Shown here: piece by piece, positions 53,305 to 64,000 of the stretch
Numbering within the stretch: position 1 is the first letter of the stretch
Layout: each line of letters opens with the position of its first letter
Assembly: GCA_032622095.1 (NCBI GenBank)
Contig: CP136063.1
Coordinates: 282,403,426 to 282,467,425 of the forward strand
Origin: Siphonodentalium dalli
Lineage: Eukaryota > Mollusca > Scaphopoda > Gadilida > Siphonodentaliidae
DNA length: 64,000 bases
Reading direction: 5' to 3'
Position numbers and translations under genes: made by a program
Notes under the pieces: model-generated
The model's input: only the letters and a program-made list of their open reading frames with translations
Databases searched by the model: none
What the model was told of the DNA's origin: nothing

Positions 53305-53975
53305 GTAAGTTTGACTGTTTCAAAAGCTGAATCGGTCTCCGTTTGGTTCGATGCATAGGGTTCTAAGAAAGTTGAAGAAACATGATACACATTTCTTGAA
53401 TATGGCACGAATGATTAAAAATGATATTGTTGATACTAATTGCCTATGATTGAAAAATATAGATGCATGATAATAATTTGGAAATTTGGTATTCTGCATG
53501 ACAATCATTCACATGCTCAGCAAATGTTTGAAGATTTTTGATGCCTTGATCATGAATGGTTTCATGGAGAACTTAATGTGAACTGAAATTCACTGGGTAT
53601 AATATTAAATGTTGTTTGAATGACAACTAAGGCCAACATTTTTACAATTTCTATTGCCCACAACTTGCACTGTATTTTACTGACAAACTAAGGTGCCCAT
53701 GATTGGTGCATAAATTACCAGATGTTACCATTTTAGTTGGAACATTATTTGATATATTACATATATACATGTACATATATATATGATATATTGCCCAAAT
53801 CCATATGCATTGTTTACCTCAATTGGATTGGTTTCGAAATGTTCACAAGAGGAAAATTAGAAGGTACATTTGAGCCGACTGAGTCACAAATTTGTAAATT
53901 AATCAAATATATAGAATGAAAAACATTAAGATATCATTGATTTGAATGGATTTAGACCCTGAGCAGTGTCAACCA

Positions 53976-55329
53976 TAGTGCTGAAACGGATATCCGAATA
54001 TCCGGTTGACAACCGGCTACCGTCGGCAACCGGTTGAACTACGATCAACCGGTTAACCGTATTGTAATACACACATGCAATGCCACTGATAAAAACTAAC
54101 GTATTCAGGTCCTTAATCGGCATAGACTGATAACAGTAGCTTTTAAACACGGGTACTTTATCAATTTTGCTACAAACGTTATCACTCAGAGGGGTATACA
54201 TTCGAAATTATGCGTATTAAAAGTCAAAATCTGGTGCCAGATCAAAAGTCTTCCATGAATGGAAGATTACATAGTCTGGCATCGGCGGCTAAACATCAAA
54301 GATACATGACGTCATCTTTGATGTTCCGATGTCCGGCAAAACATGTGCACTGACGCCACTGGGTCATCGGCAAAGATCAATACAATCGTTTTCACTGCAG
54401 TACTGCGTGGTCATTTGACATCTACTCTCCGACTGACTACTTGTAGACAGTATCATGGATACCCAAGAAATGAGTAAATCAGATGTCTCGGCACATTTCA
54501 AAGAGAAATTAGCAGAATGCAAACTCTGAGAACCAACCCTATTTACAGACGCTCGGTCTATACTTCTAACATTACTGAGTTTGAGTAATCTCAGTCGATG
54601 AAGTTCAAATGAACTCGAATCAAAGTGGTGTTCCCGTGCAGTCGGACTTATTTGCATCCTAATGACTAATTCTCAGCATTTGATTGTCTTCTATAACAGA
54701 AAACACTGTACAGTTTTCAGCTGTTTTTTTAATTTTCATTGTTAACTTCATAAAGTTCACAAACTTCATAAATGTGTTTATCGGTCGTCAGTCATCCTAT
54801 CCATCTCAAATCGCCAAAGAACACCCAGCAGTTAGAATACCTGAGTCACATGGCTTAATAATCGGCCAGTCGCGTAATCGCTATAATGGCAATAAAAAAC
54901 TGCCGATATTTGCATGTACGAACATATGTATATAGGTCACACAATATTCTTCCCAAAACGAGAGAACGATAACAAGTCAGGTAGCAGTCGCAACTGCAGT
55001 ACAAACAGGTCAAGCATGACATGATGACACGTCTATTTATAAACACTGCAAGTTTTAGTTCACTGTGTCATCTGCCAAGTTGTCAACACGTTGCTTTGTG
55101 ACGTTCGTGTTTGGTGATTTACATTCGTTTAATACAAGCTCTGTCTGTGTAAACATTACGCGAGTTTGCCATACAGTGAATAAATCAAATTATGCTGATA
55201 TATTGGTACATATTATGGTGTAAATAATCAGTGTAAAGTCATAGGTTGAAAATAGCGATTAACCGGTTATGATCCGGTTACACGTCACGGTTAACCGGCT
55301 ACAAAAATAGGTCAACCGTTTCAGCACTA
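53976..55329. mobile_element. Nonautonomous hAT element in an intron
   Basis: 8-base duplication GTCAACCA at 53968-53975 and 55330-55337; inverted ends TAGTGCTGAAACGG / CCGTTTCAGCACTA. Both subterminal zones are packed with AACCGG/CCGGTT motifs (54000-54055, 55260-55320). Inside, 54454-54528 reads KSDVSAHFKEKLAECKL then TGA, like the start of a BED zinc finger of a hAT transposase, so it derives from an autonomous element by deletion. 1,354 bases. Confidence 0.88.
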
Positions 55330-55337
55330 GTCAACCA

Positions 55338-56429
55338 TTTATTGCATGGATTATCCCCAAATCAAATGCTAGAGTATAATGGTCTTAAATATTGGTTTTA
55401 AGTTGATCATTAAAATTGATCCACCAAACACCCTAACAATATTGGTTGCAAAATGGAAAATGTTCAGTGAATTGGAACTATATTTAATAATATTAGACCA
55501 TTGATAATAAAATACTCACTGTTAGTAGTTATAAATTGATTCCCACTAATTTAATCTTGTAATGTTCAGTTTTCTAGTTCAATATAACAACTAGAAGTGA
55601 ATTCATTTTGTGTGTTCATAGACCAAAATCAACAAACAGTTCAAATTAAACTGTTTGTTGTTTTTATTCGCCGAACACACACCAAACAGAGCATTTAATA
55701 TCTGTTCTTCATTCACTTACTCTCCTTGTTTTGACACTTATAATTTCCAAATATCATAAAGGAAAGCATCTGTTTTATATTATATTAAAACAACAAATAT
55801 GACAAACTGTTATTTATTTAATATATTAAATGCCCACAGTTAAATGGTACCAGTATTAAAACAATTTTATACATTTATATATCAGTTCAGGAATGTCTGA
55901 AAACCGGTTAAATTATTATGCGGTATGTTTAATTATTAAAAAAAAAGATAATCCATACCTACCCTAATATTTTTAGACCATGAGACCCCAAACACGGGTC
56001 TTTTTTTTTAGGCCTTACATTTTTGTTAGAGGAATGTTAGAAATGACCTCAGTCCATCACATGTTTGGACATAGAGTTATCATGTATTGGCGATTTTTTT
56101 TTTCAACTTAAATTTTTTTCGACAAATGTCTTATGGTTACTCTCATAGTGTAATGAACTCCTATAATTTTGTTCACATGGAATTGAAACTTTAGGATATT
56201 GTTAATTGGACATAACATTGGTTTATATATGCACAGGTTTATATATGTGCTTATATTAGGAGCATAAAAATACATGAAGCTAACTTGTCAACCAGCATGG
56301 CTACATATTGGTAGCTTAATTATAAGTGGGCAGTTTTGAAGTACATGCAAGTTAGTATAAAATTGTATGAGATATACAAAATATATATATATGTAGTTTC
56401 AACTTTCCAATCTATAACGTTTCAGTGAG
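55338..56429. other. Intron of the BEN gene, 3' part
   Basis: AT-rich, no ORF. ACAAACAGTTCAAATTAAACTGTTTGTTG (55632-55660) forms a small hairpin. Ends in ATCTATAACGTTTCAG and a second AG four bases on. 53305-53967 is the 5' part of the same intron, also empty. Confidence 0.55.
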
Positions 56430-56893
56430 AAATGTCGGATAGACAAACTGGAAGAAGAAATGGCAGATTTGAGAAGTGAAGTAAGACGACTGAAAAGAAA
56501 GGTTAGAGCTCTCACAGAAGGTGACAATTCATGTGCAACCAGGAGTACCGGTAATGATCAATCAGCTTATGAGGAAAAGTTTAACGGACATACCAAGATC
56601 GAAATTACACAGGCAGCAGTAAGATGTAGCGAACTTTATTCTGCCACTGATGTCATTCTGAAACTTCTATTTACAGAAGAAGAGATTGTTTCATGTTCGA
56701 TCAGTGGTAAAAAAAAACAGTTAAATGTGACAGCTCTGGGCCAAGACCGCCCCTAAACCAGGACAGGTTTCGCCTGTTGGAAACTACACTTAGGCAGCGT
56801 TTTGACAGCTCTTTCAAGCATAAAACCATGATGGAGAAAATTCAAAATGTTCAGCGTGCTCTAAGAGCAAAGCGCCAGAAAATGTCCAATTGA
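56430..56893 (+). CDS. BEN gene, last exon (BEN domain), with frameshift
   Basis: Acceptor CAG at 56423-56425 or AG at 56428-56429; the latter keeps phase 0 with exon B. First a coiled coil (KCRIDKLEEEMADLRSEVRR), then the BEN domain: KIEITQAAVRCSELYSATDV, LLFTEEEIVSCSIS (about 56591-56700). The frame breaks at a nine-A run (56709-56717); after it another frame reads GPRPPLNQDRFRLLETTLRQ and ends at TGA 56891. BEN domains bind DNA and corepressors. The single homopolymer shift in an otherwise clean domain may be a sequencing error or recent loss. Confidence 0.7.
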
Positions 56894-56901
56894 TTGCTTA
56901 A

Positions 56902-57085
56902 CTCTTTCTGTGCCAGAGCCGATTTTTATATCAACCCATTTTTTAAAAACATTTTTCCAATTTATTGATTATAATTAAATGTGATATATTAATGGAAAAA
57001 GCTCACATCATTATAATCAATAAATTTGGAAAATGTTAAAATAAAAATGGGTTGATATAAAAATTCGGCCCTGGCACCGAAAGGG
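56902..57085. mobile_element. Palindromic TTAA MITE in the BEN gene 3' end
   Basis: TTAA at 56898-56901 and 57086-57089; ends CTCTTTCTGTGCCAG and CTGGCACCGAAAGGG. Nearly the whole 184 bases is one palindrome (TTATATCAACCCATTTTT ... inverse). It starts five bases after the stop codon. Confidence 0.88.
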
Positions 57086-57089
57086 TTAA

Positions 57090-58316
57090 GCCTTAAATAC
57101 CACCACTCTGATTAAAACCATAGTCTAAATGCCACTATATATTGTCATATATATGTCTGGGAAACTTTTACAATTTTATTTGCCCATAATAAATCTTTAT
57201 TAAGAGAACACTGACACCTGGTGAGAGATGCCCAATAAAATTAGATCTAACTAATAATGAGTGATAATGATGAGCCTCATCAATTTTCTTTGAATGACAT
57301 GCGATTGAAATAGTTTTCTCGGAAAATGTGAAACCGAATCTACACCGAACTGAGCAGACCTGCCAATCATTCTTGTAAAAGGTGACCAGCAGAAATTATA
57401 TTATAAGTTAAAAAGACGTACCTTGCACAATTTAGTGTTATGTAGTGTATGGTTTTAATCTGACTGGAATACCACAATATTTTATTTGTATTCTAAATTG
57501 GCATTCTGTGCTCACATTTTATATATTCATGGTATTTTTGTTATATAACGTTTAATATGTATCTTATGTAAACAAAGGGCTTCCCGCGATCAATAATATG
57601 AGCAGAATTCTTCAGTCAGTCATTATGTAAATTAACATTTTAAGGTAGGGTCCTGCGTTGCATCGAATGAAAATTTTATTCTCAATTCTTCCTTCAGAAT
57701 CAAATCACATCAAATTAATTTCTCAAAATTCGATTCTCACAGAGTTTGCTAACTATTGTGCATCCCGTGCAACATACTCATCACATGAGTGGCATGACCA
57801 TCGTGCATCGAATCTACGGACATTCAAACAGGTCACGATACATTCAGAACACCACACGGACTAATAATCTCCCGTTATTCTCCGTACGGAGATCACCAAG
57901 GTTTGCCGAATGGTTGCGACAATAAAGTGATTGTCATTAGAAGGGAGATAATCTGCACGGTGTTCCGATTGAATCTGCTGATGTTGAAAATACAATGCGA
58001 TTTATTACAAAGACGGGCCGGGTGCCAGAATATTCATTGCACTTATAGTCGGTATATCCTTCTGTACCAAGTAGATTGCAAAGGAGGAAAATTGTCTTCA
58101 TAAATACCTGATATTTCGGTTATTGTTTATAATTTAGTGATCTGAGTTAATATTTTTAGGTACCAGATGCACACAAATGTTTTGAGTGCAGAATAACATT
58201 TAAATGACTATGCTTGTCATCAATTGAAATGTGAGTAGAATGTTATGAATTATAGAAATCAATTAAATATCTTTCTTCTTCTGACATTGAAAACTAAATT
58301 TATTGGTTCATAATTC
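57090..58316. other. Noncoding
   Basis: AT-rich. Short ORFs at 57658 and 57903 lack domains and context. No repeat pair seen. Confidence 0.45.
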
Positions 58317-58569
58317 TTCATGAATCAAAAGATGTTATTCATGAATATTTCAAGAAAAATTCATGAATATTCATGAACATCTCATCCACATTTGTATGGA
58401 TAACATTGTTCTTGAATAATTCATGAATTTGTTCATGAATTTGTTCATCAACAATTCATGAAAACATTATTCATGAATATTCATGAATTTCATAATCACC
58501 ATATCATTTCATGAATTTGACAAATGTCCAATTTACCGTTTATGAATATTCATGAACAATATTCATGAA
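58317..58569. repeat. Cluster of TTCATGAA palindromes
   Basis: TTCATGAA occurs 12 times in 253 bases, often as ATTCATGAATATTCATGAA, with varied spacing, plus near-misses. Not a simple tandem array. Confidence 0.9.
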
Positions 58570-58619
58570 TTATTTTGGAATCTTCAAGAACAATTCATGA
58601 TTATCCCACAGGGGATAGA

Positions 58620-60477
58620 AGCCCAATAATAATCACTTCCATAAAGAGCGTTTATAGTTTTTTGGGGAAAAAAATTCATTTAAATTTTAATATTATAAAA
58701 CTTTAAAAGAGAATATCAGTTTTGTTTTCGCAATTTGTGTGAAAGCAATGATTTATTACAAAATTACAATGATGCAAATTAGTTTCAATTTTGTTCATTA
58801 AATTGTTGTAATCCAGTACATACGTAAATTCAATATAAACAATGCCAATGTTACCAATTTAGACAGCTAGATGACTATTAAGTTCAAAAATCTTAACTTG
58901 GGCACACATCAGTCCAATGTGTATTGTCTTTGATGAAGAATCCCCTGTCTGCTAAGACAATATGTCACAAGGCAGTAATTTATCCAGCAGACTAGATTTC
59001 TGCGTGATGTGTTTGTCACTCTTCATACCACCCCATGAGAGACTAACATGAGTTTCACAGGAGAAACGCATGAGAAATTAGGGTAGGGAAATTTGGTAAG
59101 GGTTGACTGCACTGAAATCTATGTGCAGATGCCAAGAAATCTTGCAAGACAAAGTAATTTATTTTCAAATTATAAACACGTACAATATGATAAACTAAAA
59201 ACAAACCCTTCCTTCTGACTTATCACTCCATCATACAGAACAAGTCCAAGATAATGATACCAAAGAGAGAATTTGTCAGAGAATGAACATTTAATACCAG
59301 ATCTGTTCTTGCTCTGTAGTATACTAAACAAATGATGAACAAGCGTAGAATGAACAAGTAGTTTCCGACCAAAGGCATGACAGGATGGTCCACTGCAATG
59401 TAGAATGAACAACTAACATGCTGTCTGTTATAGATGCAAAGGGGAGCATGCTACTTTACATCATTTCATCCAATCAAATCACAGCTTATAAGTCAACATG
59501 TTTTATTTACACAATTTCATCCAATAAAATCAGCTTATAGAGACTCTTTACAGCCCCTTAGGTGATGACCTAGCAGACCTGACCAGCCTAAGTAAACCTC
59601 AAACCATTTCACACCCAGTGGGGAGCTTTGATAAAGAAACATTAAACCATCATCACAATGGGAGAGATGTGTGATAATACTAGTTATGTAATTTTTAATA
59701 GACCTTGGCTATAGCTTGACAAAACAATTATATTGAGTAGAAATATAAATTATACCACTCAAAATAGCACCAAGATGGCATTTCACTGAACAAGCCATGA
59801 ATATGATTACAAAGATTCTAACCTAATAAAAGCCTCTTTTAACCACTTCTATATTAATTACTCTTTGATAGTACAGTAATGCTCTAGTTAATCAACTTCT
59901 TAACCACAGCAGAATTATCGGTAACTTCCCAGGATTTAGTTGGAAATGTGGCTTGTTGCCATTCATCATAAAGCTCTCACCGAGAACTTTCCTATGAATG
60001 GCATTCTATGCCAAGTCACCGATATTCACTGTAATCATTCTGCCGGTAATGTTATCACCGGGAGAGTTAATTATGCCCTAACAAAATGTCAACAAATCAG
60101 CTCTCAAACCATGGATTAAAATTCAACCCGATGGGTCGGGTTCTTACAGTACATTGTGATGGTATGGCTGGTTTGGAAGAAGCATGGACTCAAAGAGGGT
60201 ATATCAGGGATTAATCCTAGGCCTTTTTGGTGCCATATTTTGGCCCCATTCCCAATGCCAGATACCCAGTAAAATTCCCAATATGGTGCATGATAGATTC
60301 CCAAAACGGCGTGTGATAAGACATTGATCATCGGCATGGATGTTCGTGGTACGAAGTTTAGCGATATGGAATTTCAGAAGAACTGAGTCTGAGCGCTAAA
60401 GTATGCGGCACCTGATTGGTCCGAAATTTATATTACAGCCAATGCGAGTTCTTCTTATGTAATAAGAACTGCGGAAG
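58620..60477. other. Noncoding; pogo-like end at 59876
   Basis: 59876-59930 (CAGTAATGCTCTAGTTAATC ... ) matches the left end and core of the pogo-like MITE at 9743, preceded by TA, but no right end was found. 59463 and 59510 repeat ATTTCATCCAAT(C/A)AAATCA. Nothing else supported. Confidence 0.45.
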
Positions 60478-61220
60478 ATGTCGTCGCACAACAGCAAGTA
60501 TTACAGAAAAAAAATACAACAACAACCGGATAAGCGGCCGATTTCAACAAATATAACAACATATTTTAAAAAGAAAAAGGTCGACGTCGGCGATTCAGAA
60601 GTTTCTAAGCACTCTCATAACAGTTCCGTTAATCCCGTTTGGAATGCTACTGCCTCTATGCTTGAGCGCGAGACAGTTAAGCCCCCAACGTCTGCCCATT
60701 TCTGTACCATTAGGTACTTCCATTCCTTCTACAGTTAAGGGAAAAATATGGGGGAACGAATACATTTACTTTGCAGGGTTGCTTCCATCTGGCCCCAACA
60801 GGTCCGCCTCACAAGCTCAGTGGGTCGACTCTCCCATTGGGCAAATTTGATCAGCAGCGCCCCCTGCACCTCTTGCCATTTCGAAATTTTCATTGTGTTG
60901 TCAATTTATTTGATCAAGTGTCCCATCGCAGCCATCACGATGGTAAAGTACAAATCCAATATCCGACACTAAGCAGCAATTAAAGCAGTTTGGCTGGGCT
61001 ATGATCGTTCTTTCCGGAAGCTGCATCAACATCGCCCGGGGCTGGCATTGGGAACTCTATATGCAGGCCCGAGAAATCAGAGAACCCCCATAGCAAGCAA
61101 ACCATATCTCGCTCCCCACCAGTCTAGTCCGGGGAGGGTTTTTGTCCCTCCAGGCTTTTGCCAACGTTTCCATGGCGGTCAATTCGGCGCGTTCGCCCGG
61201 TCCAGTTTCAAACGATGTTG
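60478..61220 (+). pseudogene. Gag-like ORF of YR retroelement family W
   Basis: ATG 60478, Lys/Gln-rich start (KYYRKKIQQQPDKRPIS). After a frame change near 60695, PLGTSIPSTVKGKIWGNEYI (about 60696-60760) is the same block as in X, Y and Z gag. Later frames give WLGYDRSFRKLHQHRPG (about 60990) and FCQRFHGGQFG (about 61155), equivalent to the YDREFR and CRKFHRGQ blocks of family Y. Several frame changes; no RT or YR follows. 61221-61835 is noncoding with a G run at 61232-61247. Confidence 0.65.
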
Positions 61221-61835
61221 ATTTAAGTGGTGGGGGGGGGGGGGAGGGGACTCCATAAGGCGACCCAGTGTACCAAGGGGTCTCTTGTACCTTAGTTTTA
61301 GAACTAATCAATAATGGTTGCGCAGCACAACACCAGTCGGCTCCCAACGTCCTGTCCGTTTCAATAATTTCATTTATTTAATTGTAAAAAATAATTTTGT
61401 TAAAAATAAAAGAAATGGTATCGTTATTGTGATTATTGTCGCTGGTTACCAAAATAACGTTATACTTGATACAAATACATGTATGTTTTCCAGGTTTCTC
61501 CTATATAAAGAAAGAAGCATACTTCTCAAGACTATGAGATGGAAAGCTACCCCCATTAAACACAATTTTCCAACATATATTACAATTTTAGCACTGACAA
61601 GTAAAGTGATTTATTTACGATAGACATTAAGGAAATGATGTCTGTATAGGTTTCACTACTCCTCAATGTAAGTGATTTTAAGCATTTATTTTACTACACT
61701 CCTTTTAATAATATAACCATCTCTGGTGTCATATCGAAATTAAACTCCTCTCACAAATTGGCATGTGCAGGGTTTTAAAACTACAACCATTGTTCACTCT
61801 TACAAATAAACTACAAGTTGACATTTCTATCCCAG

Positions 61836-61864
61836 GTAAACAGACACCCAAAGGAGGTACCGGT
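61836..61864 (+). CDS. Exon start with 42-bp coding repeat (left of insertion)
   Basis: Acceptor ATTTCTATCCCAG (ends 61835). The exon opens with GKQTPKGGT text identical to the repeat units at 63364 onward and is cut after ACCGGT by the 1.5-kb element. Confidence 0.5.
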
Positions 61865-63360
61865 GTAACACGATATCTTCCCCCCCTGGGTATCTTCCCC
61901 CGCGGGGGAAGATACCCCGGGGTAACTTCCCCCCCCGGGGGGGAACATACCCCGGGGTATCTTCCCCCCCACCCTGGGTATCTTCCCCCCCCCCACTCGT
62001 ACATTTTTTTTCCCTCACTTATTTTATATTATTATGGTAAGAAATGCCGAGAAAACTATTAATTTTTTTTTTTTTTGTGGTTATTTTGAAGTTTAACTTA
62101 ACCCAGCATAAATATGTCAATATATTACATTATGATTCTATCGTTTAATTTGCTTTATATAGTCATGAAATAGAGAGAAATTAACTTTACATGAGCAAAA
62201 TTTGATAGAGTAAGAATTTGGGGTGGGGGGGGGGGGAAATACCCAGGCCTGAGTATCTTCCCCCCCACCCAGCACCTACATATGACAAAAATTAAACGTA
62301 TGATTTTATTGCTTAATTTGCTTTATATAGTCATGAAATGGCGAGAAATTAACTTTATATGAGCAAAATTTGATTGAGTAAGAATTTGGGGTGGGGGGGG
62401 GGGGGGAGAAGATACCCAGGCCTGAGTATCTTCCCCCCCACCCAGCACCTACATATGACAAAAATTAAACGTATGATTTTATTGCTTAATTTGCTTTATA
62501 TAGTCATGAAATGGCGAGAAATTAACTTTATATGAGCAAAATTTGATTAGAGTAAGAATTTGGGGTGGGGGGAAAGATACCCAGGCCTGGGTATCTCCCC
62601 CCACCCCAAATTCTATATAAAGCAAATTAAACGATAGAATCATAATGTAATATTTTGACATATTTATGCTGGGTTAAGTTAAACTTCAAAATAACCAAAA
62701 AAAAAAAAAAAATTAATAGTTTTCTCGGCATTTCTTACCATAATAATATATAATAAGTGAGGGGAAAAAAATAAATGAGTGGGGGGGAAGATACCCAGGG
62801 CGGGGGGGAAGATACCCCGGGGGGGAAGATACCCAGGCCTGGGTATCTCCCCCCCACCCCAAATTCTTGCTCTAATCAAATTTTGCTCATATAAAGTAAA
62901 TTTCTCGCCATTTCATGACTATATAAAGCAAATTAAGCAATAAAATCATACGTTTAATTTTTGTCATATGTAGGTGCTGGGTGGGGGGGAAGATACTCAG
63001 GCCTGGGTATCTTCCCCCCCCCCCCCCCACCCCAAATTCTTACTCTATCAAATTTTGCTCATGTAAAGTTAATTTCTCGCCATTTCATGACTATATAAAG
63101 CAAATTAAACGATAGAATCATAATGTAATATTTTGACATATTTATGCTGGGTTAAGTTAAACTTCAAAATAACCAAAAAAAATAAAAAATTTAATAGTTT
63201 TCTCGGCATTTCTTACCATAATGATAATAATATATAATAAGTGAGGGGAAAAAAATATATGAGTGGGGGGGAAGATACCCAGGGCGGGGGGGGAAGATAC
63301 CCCGGGGTATCTCCCCCCCCCGGGGGGGAAGATACCCAGGGGGGGAAGATAAACTGTTAC
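61865..63360. mobile_element. 1.5-kb inverted-repeat element with C/G blocks
   Basis: Flanked by ACCGGT (61859-61864, 63361-63366); ends GTAACACGATATCTTCCCCC and the near inverse GGGGGAAGATAAACTGTTAC. Inside, units of CTTCCCCCC...GGGTATCTTCCCC and AT-rich text (TTTATGCTGGGTTAAGTTAA) occur in both orientations: 61980-62150 inverse to 62640-62800 and 63118-63280. No protein-coding frame that I trust; the Gly/Pro-rich ORFs are repeat translations. Confidence 0.75.
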
Positions 63361-63612
63361 ACCGGTAAGAAGCCCAGAGGTAAACAGACACCCAAAGGAG
63401 GTACCGGTACAAGCCCAGAGGTAAACAGTCAACCCAAGGGAGGTACCGGTAAGAAGCCCAGAGGTAAACAGACACCCAAAGGAGGTACAGGTAAGAAGCC
63501 CAGAGGTAAACAGACACCAAAGGAGGTACCAGTAAGAAGCCAGGTAAACAGGCAACCCAAGATTCCACTAAAATGTCCAAGGAAGCTTTTATGAAGCATG
63601 CGTTGGAAGGAA
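63361..63612 (+). CDS. Exon with 42-bp coding repeats (right of insertion)
   Basis: Units of 42 bases at 63364, 63406, 63448 and 63490 encode GKKPRGKQTPKGGT, a Lys/Arg/Pro/Gly-rich basic repeat; the fourth unit lacks one C (CACCAAAGG for CACCCAAAGG), shifting the frame. In the alternative frame the end reads KMSKEAFMKHALEG and meets donor GTAAGT at 63613. Basic repeats of this sort are common in DNA- or RNA-binding tails. Gene identity unknown. Confidence 0.45.
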
Positions 63613-64000
63613 GTAAGTAATCATGAATAATTTCAACTGCAATCTTCTGTATTAATTAAATACATGTACCATACAAGATCTAGAAATGTTTACAATATGG
63701 CCATAAACTGTTAGCAGCCTTTAAATTTAATAGGAACAAATAACTTTTGATCCTCCAAATGGATCTAAATATCTTATACAACGTACAGTTTGGGTTTACC
63801 GTCTACTCCAGTTATGGATGAAAAGACTATGGAACCGCGAAGCTAAAGCAACATTGGTAGGAAATGGAAGGCGATAATCCCAACAATAGAGAATTCTTCT
63901 TGTGGTTCCAACGATATGGAGGGAAGAAAACATTCACATTTGAAACAGGCCATTGAAGATGATTTGAGAAAGCCGAAGCAGATGTAACCACACTTGTCCG
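63613..64000 (+). other. Probable intron and following exon scrap
   Basis: ACGTACAG at 63781-63788 could be an acceptor for a short frame (PSTPVMDEKTMEPRS). Another frame near 63850-63980 reads RKWKAIIPTIENSSCGSNDM. Neither is recognised. Confidence 0.3.

Noticed and set aside
61729-63580. Gly/Pro-rich ORFs on both strands
   Set aside because: They are translations of C/G-rich inverted repeats in several frames, not genes.

Overview
This window is eukaryotic and reads as AT-rich, repeat-laden DNA of an invertebrate animal. The reasons are intron-like exon/GT-AG structure at its right side, four distinct gag lineages of tyrosine-recombinase (YR, DIRS/Ngaro-type) retroelements, a Ty3/Gypsy pol, hAT, PIF/Harbinger and CACTA-like transposase relics, and hundreds of bases of TTAA-targeted MITEs. 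The mix (SGNH-bearing YR elements, YqaJ/SWIM and TatD-like genes) fits a marine lophotrochozoan such as a mollusc, but that is inference. Nothing looks bacterial. Almost every coding stretch is broken; the only long uninterrupted catalytic ORF is one YR-element reverse transcriptase/RNase H (2704-4437).

Layout. 1-9.4 kb: a YR element of family X (SGNH-hydrolase ORF, then gag) that has been split by a family Y element (gag, RT-RNase H, YR, then split direct repeats B1-A2-B2). 9.4-10.9 kb: a CACTA-like transposase relic holding a pogo-like MITE that itself holds a TTAA MITE; then a hAT C-terminus. 11-21 kb: mostly noncoding with MITEs, hairpins, an acidic ORF plus SGNH pseudogene (14.6-15.7 kb) and small transposase scraps. 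21.46-26.09 kb: a second family X element with complete split direct repeats (A1...B1-A2-B2) but no RT or YR. 26.4-31.7 kb: a segmental duplication with an occupied and an empty TTAA site, a family Z gag/YR fusion, a PIF/Harbinger relic and another SGNH relic. 31.74-36.69 kb: a 4.9-kb foldback repeat. 37.8-39.8 kb: satellites and an SGNH relic. 40.6-49.9 kb: BEN-like and unknown exon relics, then a decayed Gypsy element whose integrase carries a PHD finger and which is followed by a third ORF ending in a TatD-like nuclease domain; then a YqaJ/SWIM relic. 50.7-56.9 kb: the best host-gene candidate, a multi-exon BEN-domain gene, with a hAT MITE in an intron and a TTAA MITE just after its stop codon. 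57-64 kb: noncoding DNA, a TTCATGAA palindrome cluster, a family W gag relic, and an exon of 42-bp coding repeats interrupted by a 1.5-kb inverted-repeat element.

How it fits together. One TTAA-targeted MITE family (termini CCCTTT...AAAGGG, two subfamilies) is the most recent broad invader: it sits inside X gag, X SGNH, the CACTA-like relic, Gypsy-associated ORF3 and YqaJ relics, and next to host exons. The strongest candidates for something new are the Gypsy-linked zinc-finger/TatD ORF3, the recurrence of SGNH ORFs across several elements, and the foldback repeat with its 170-bp modules.
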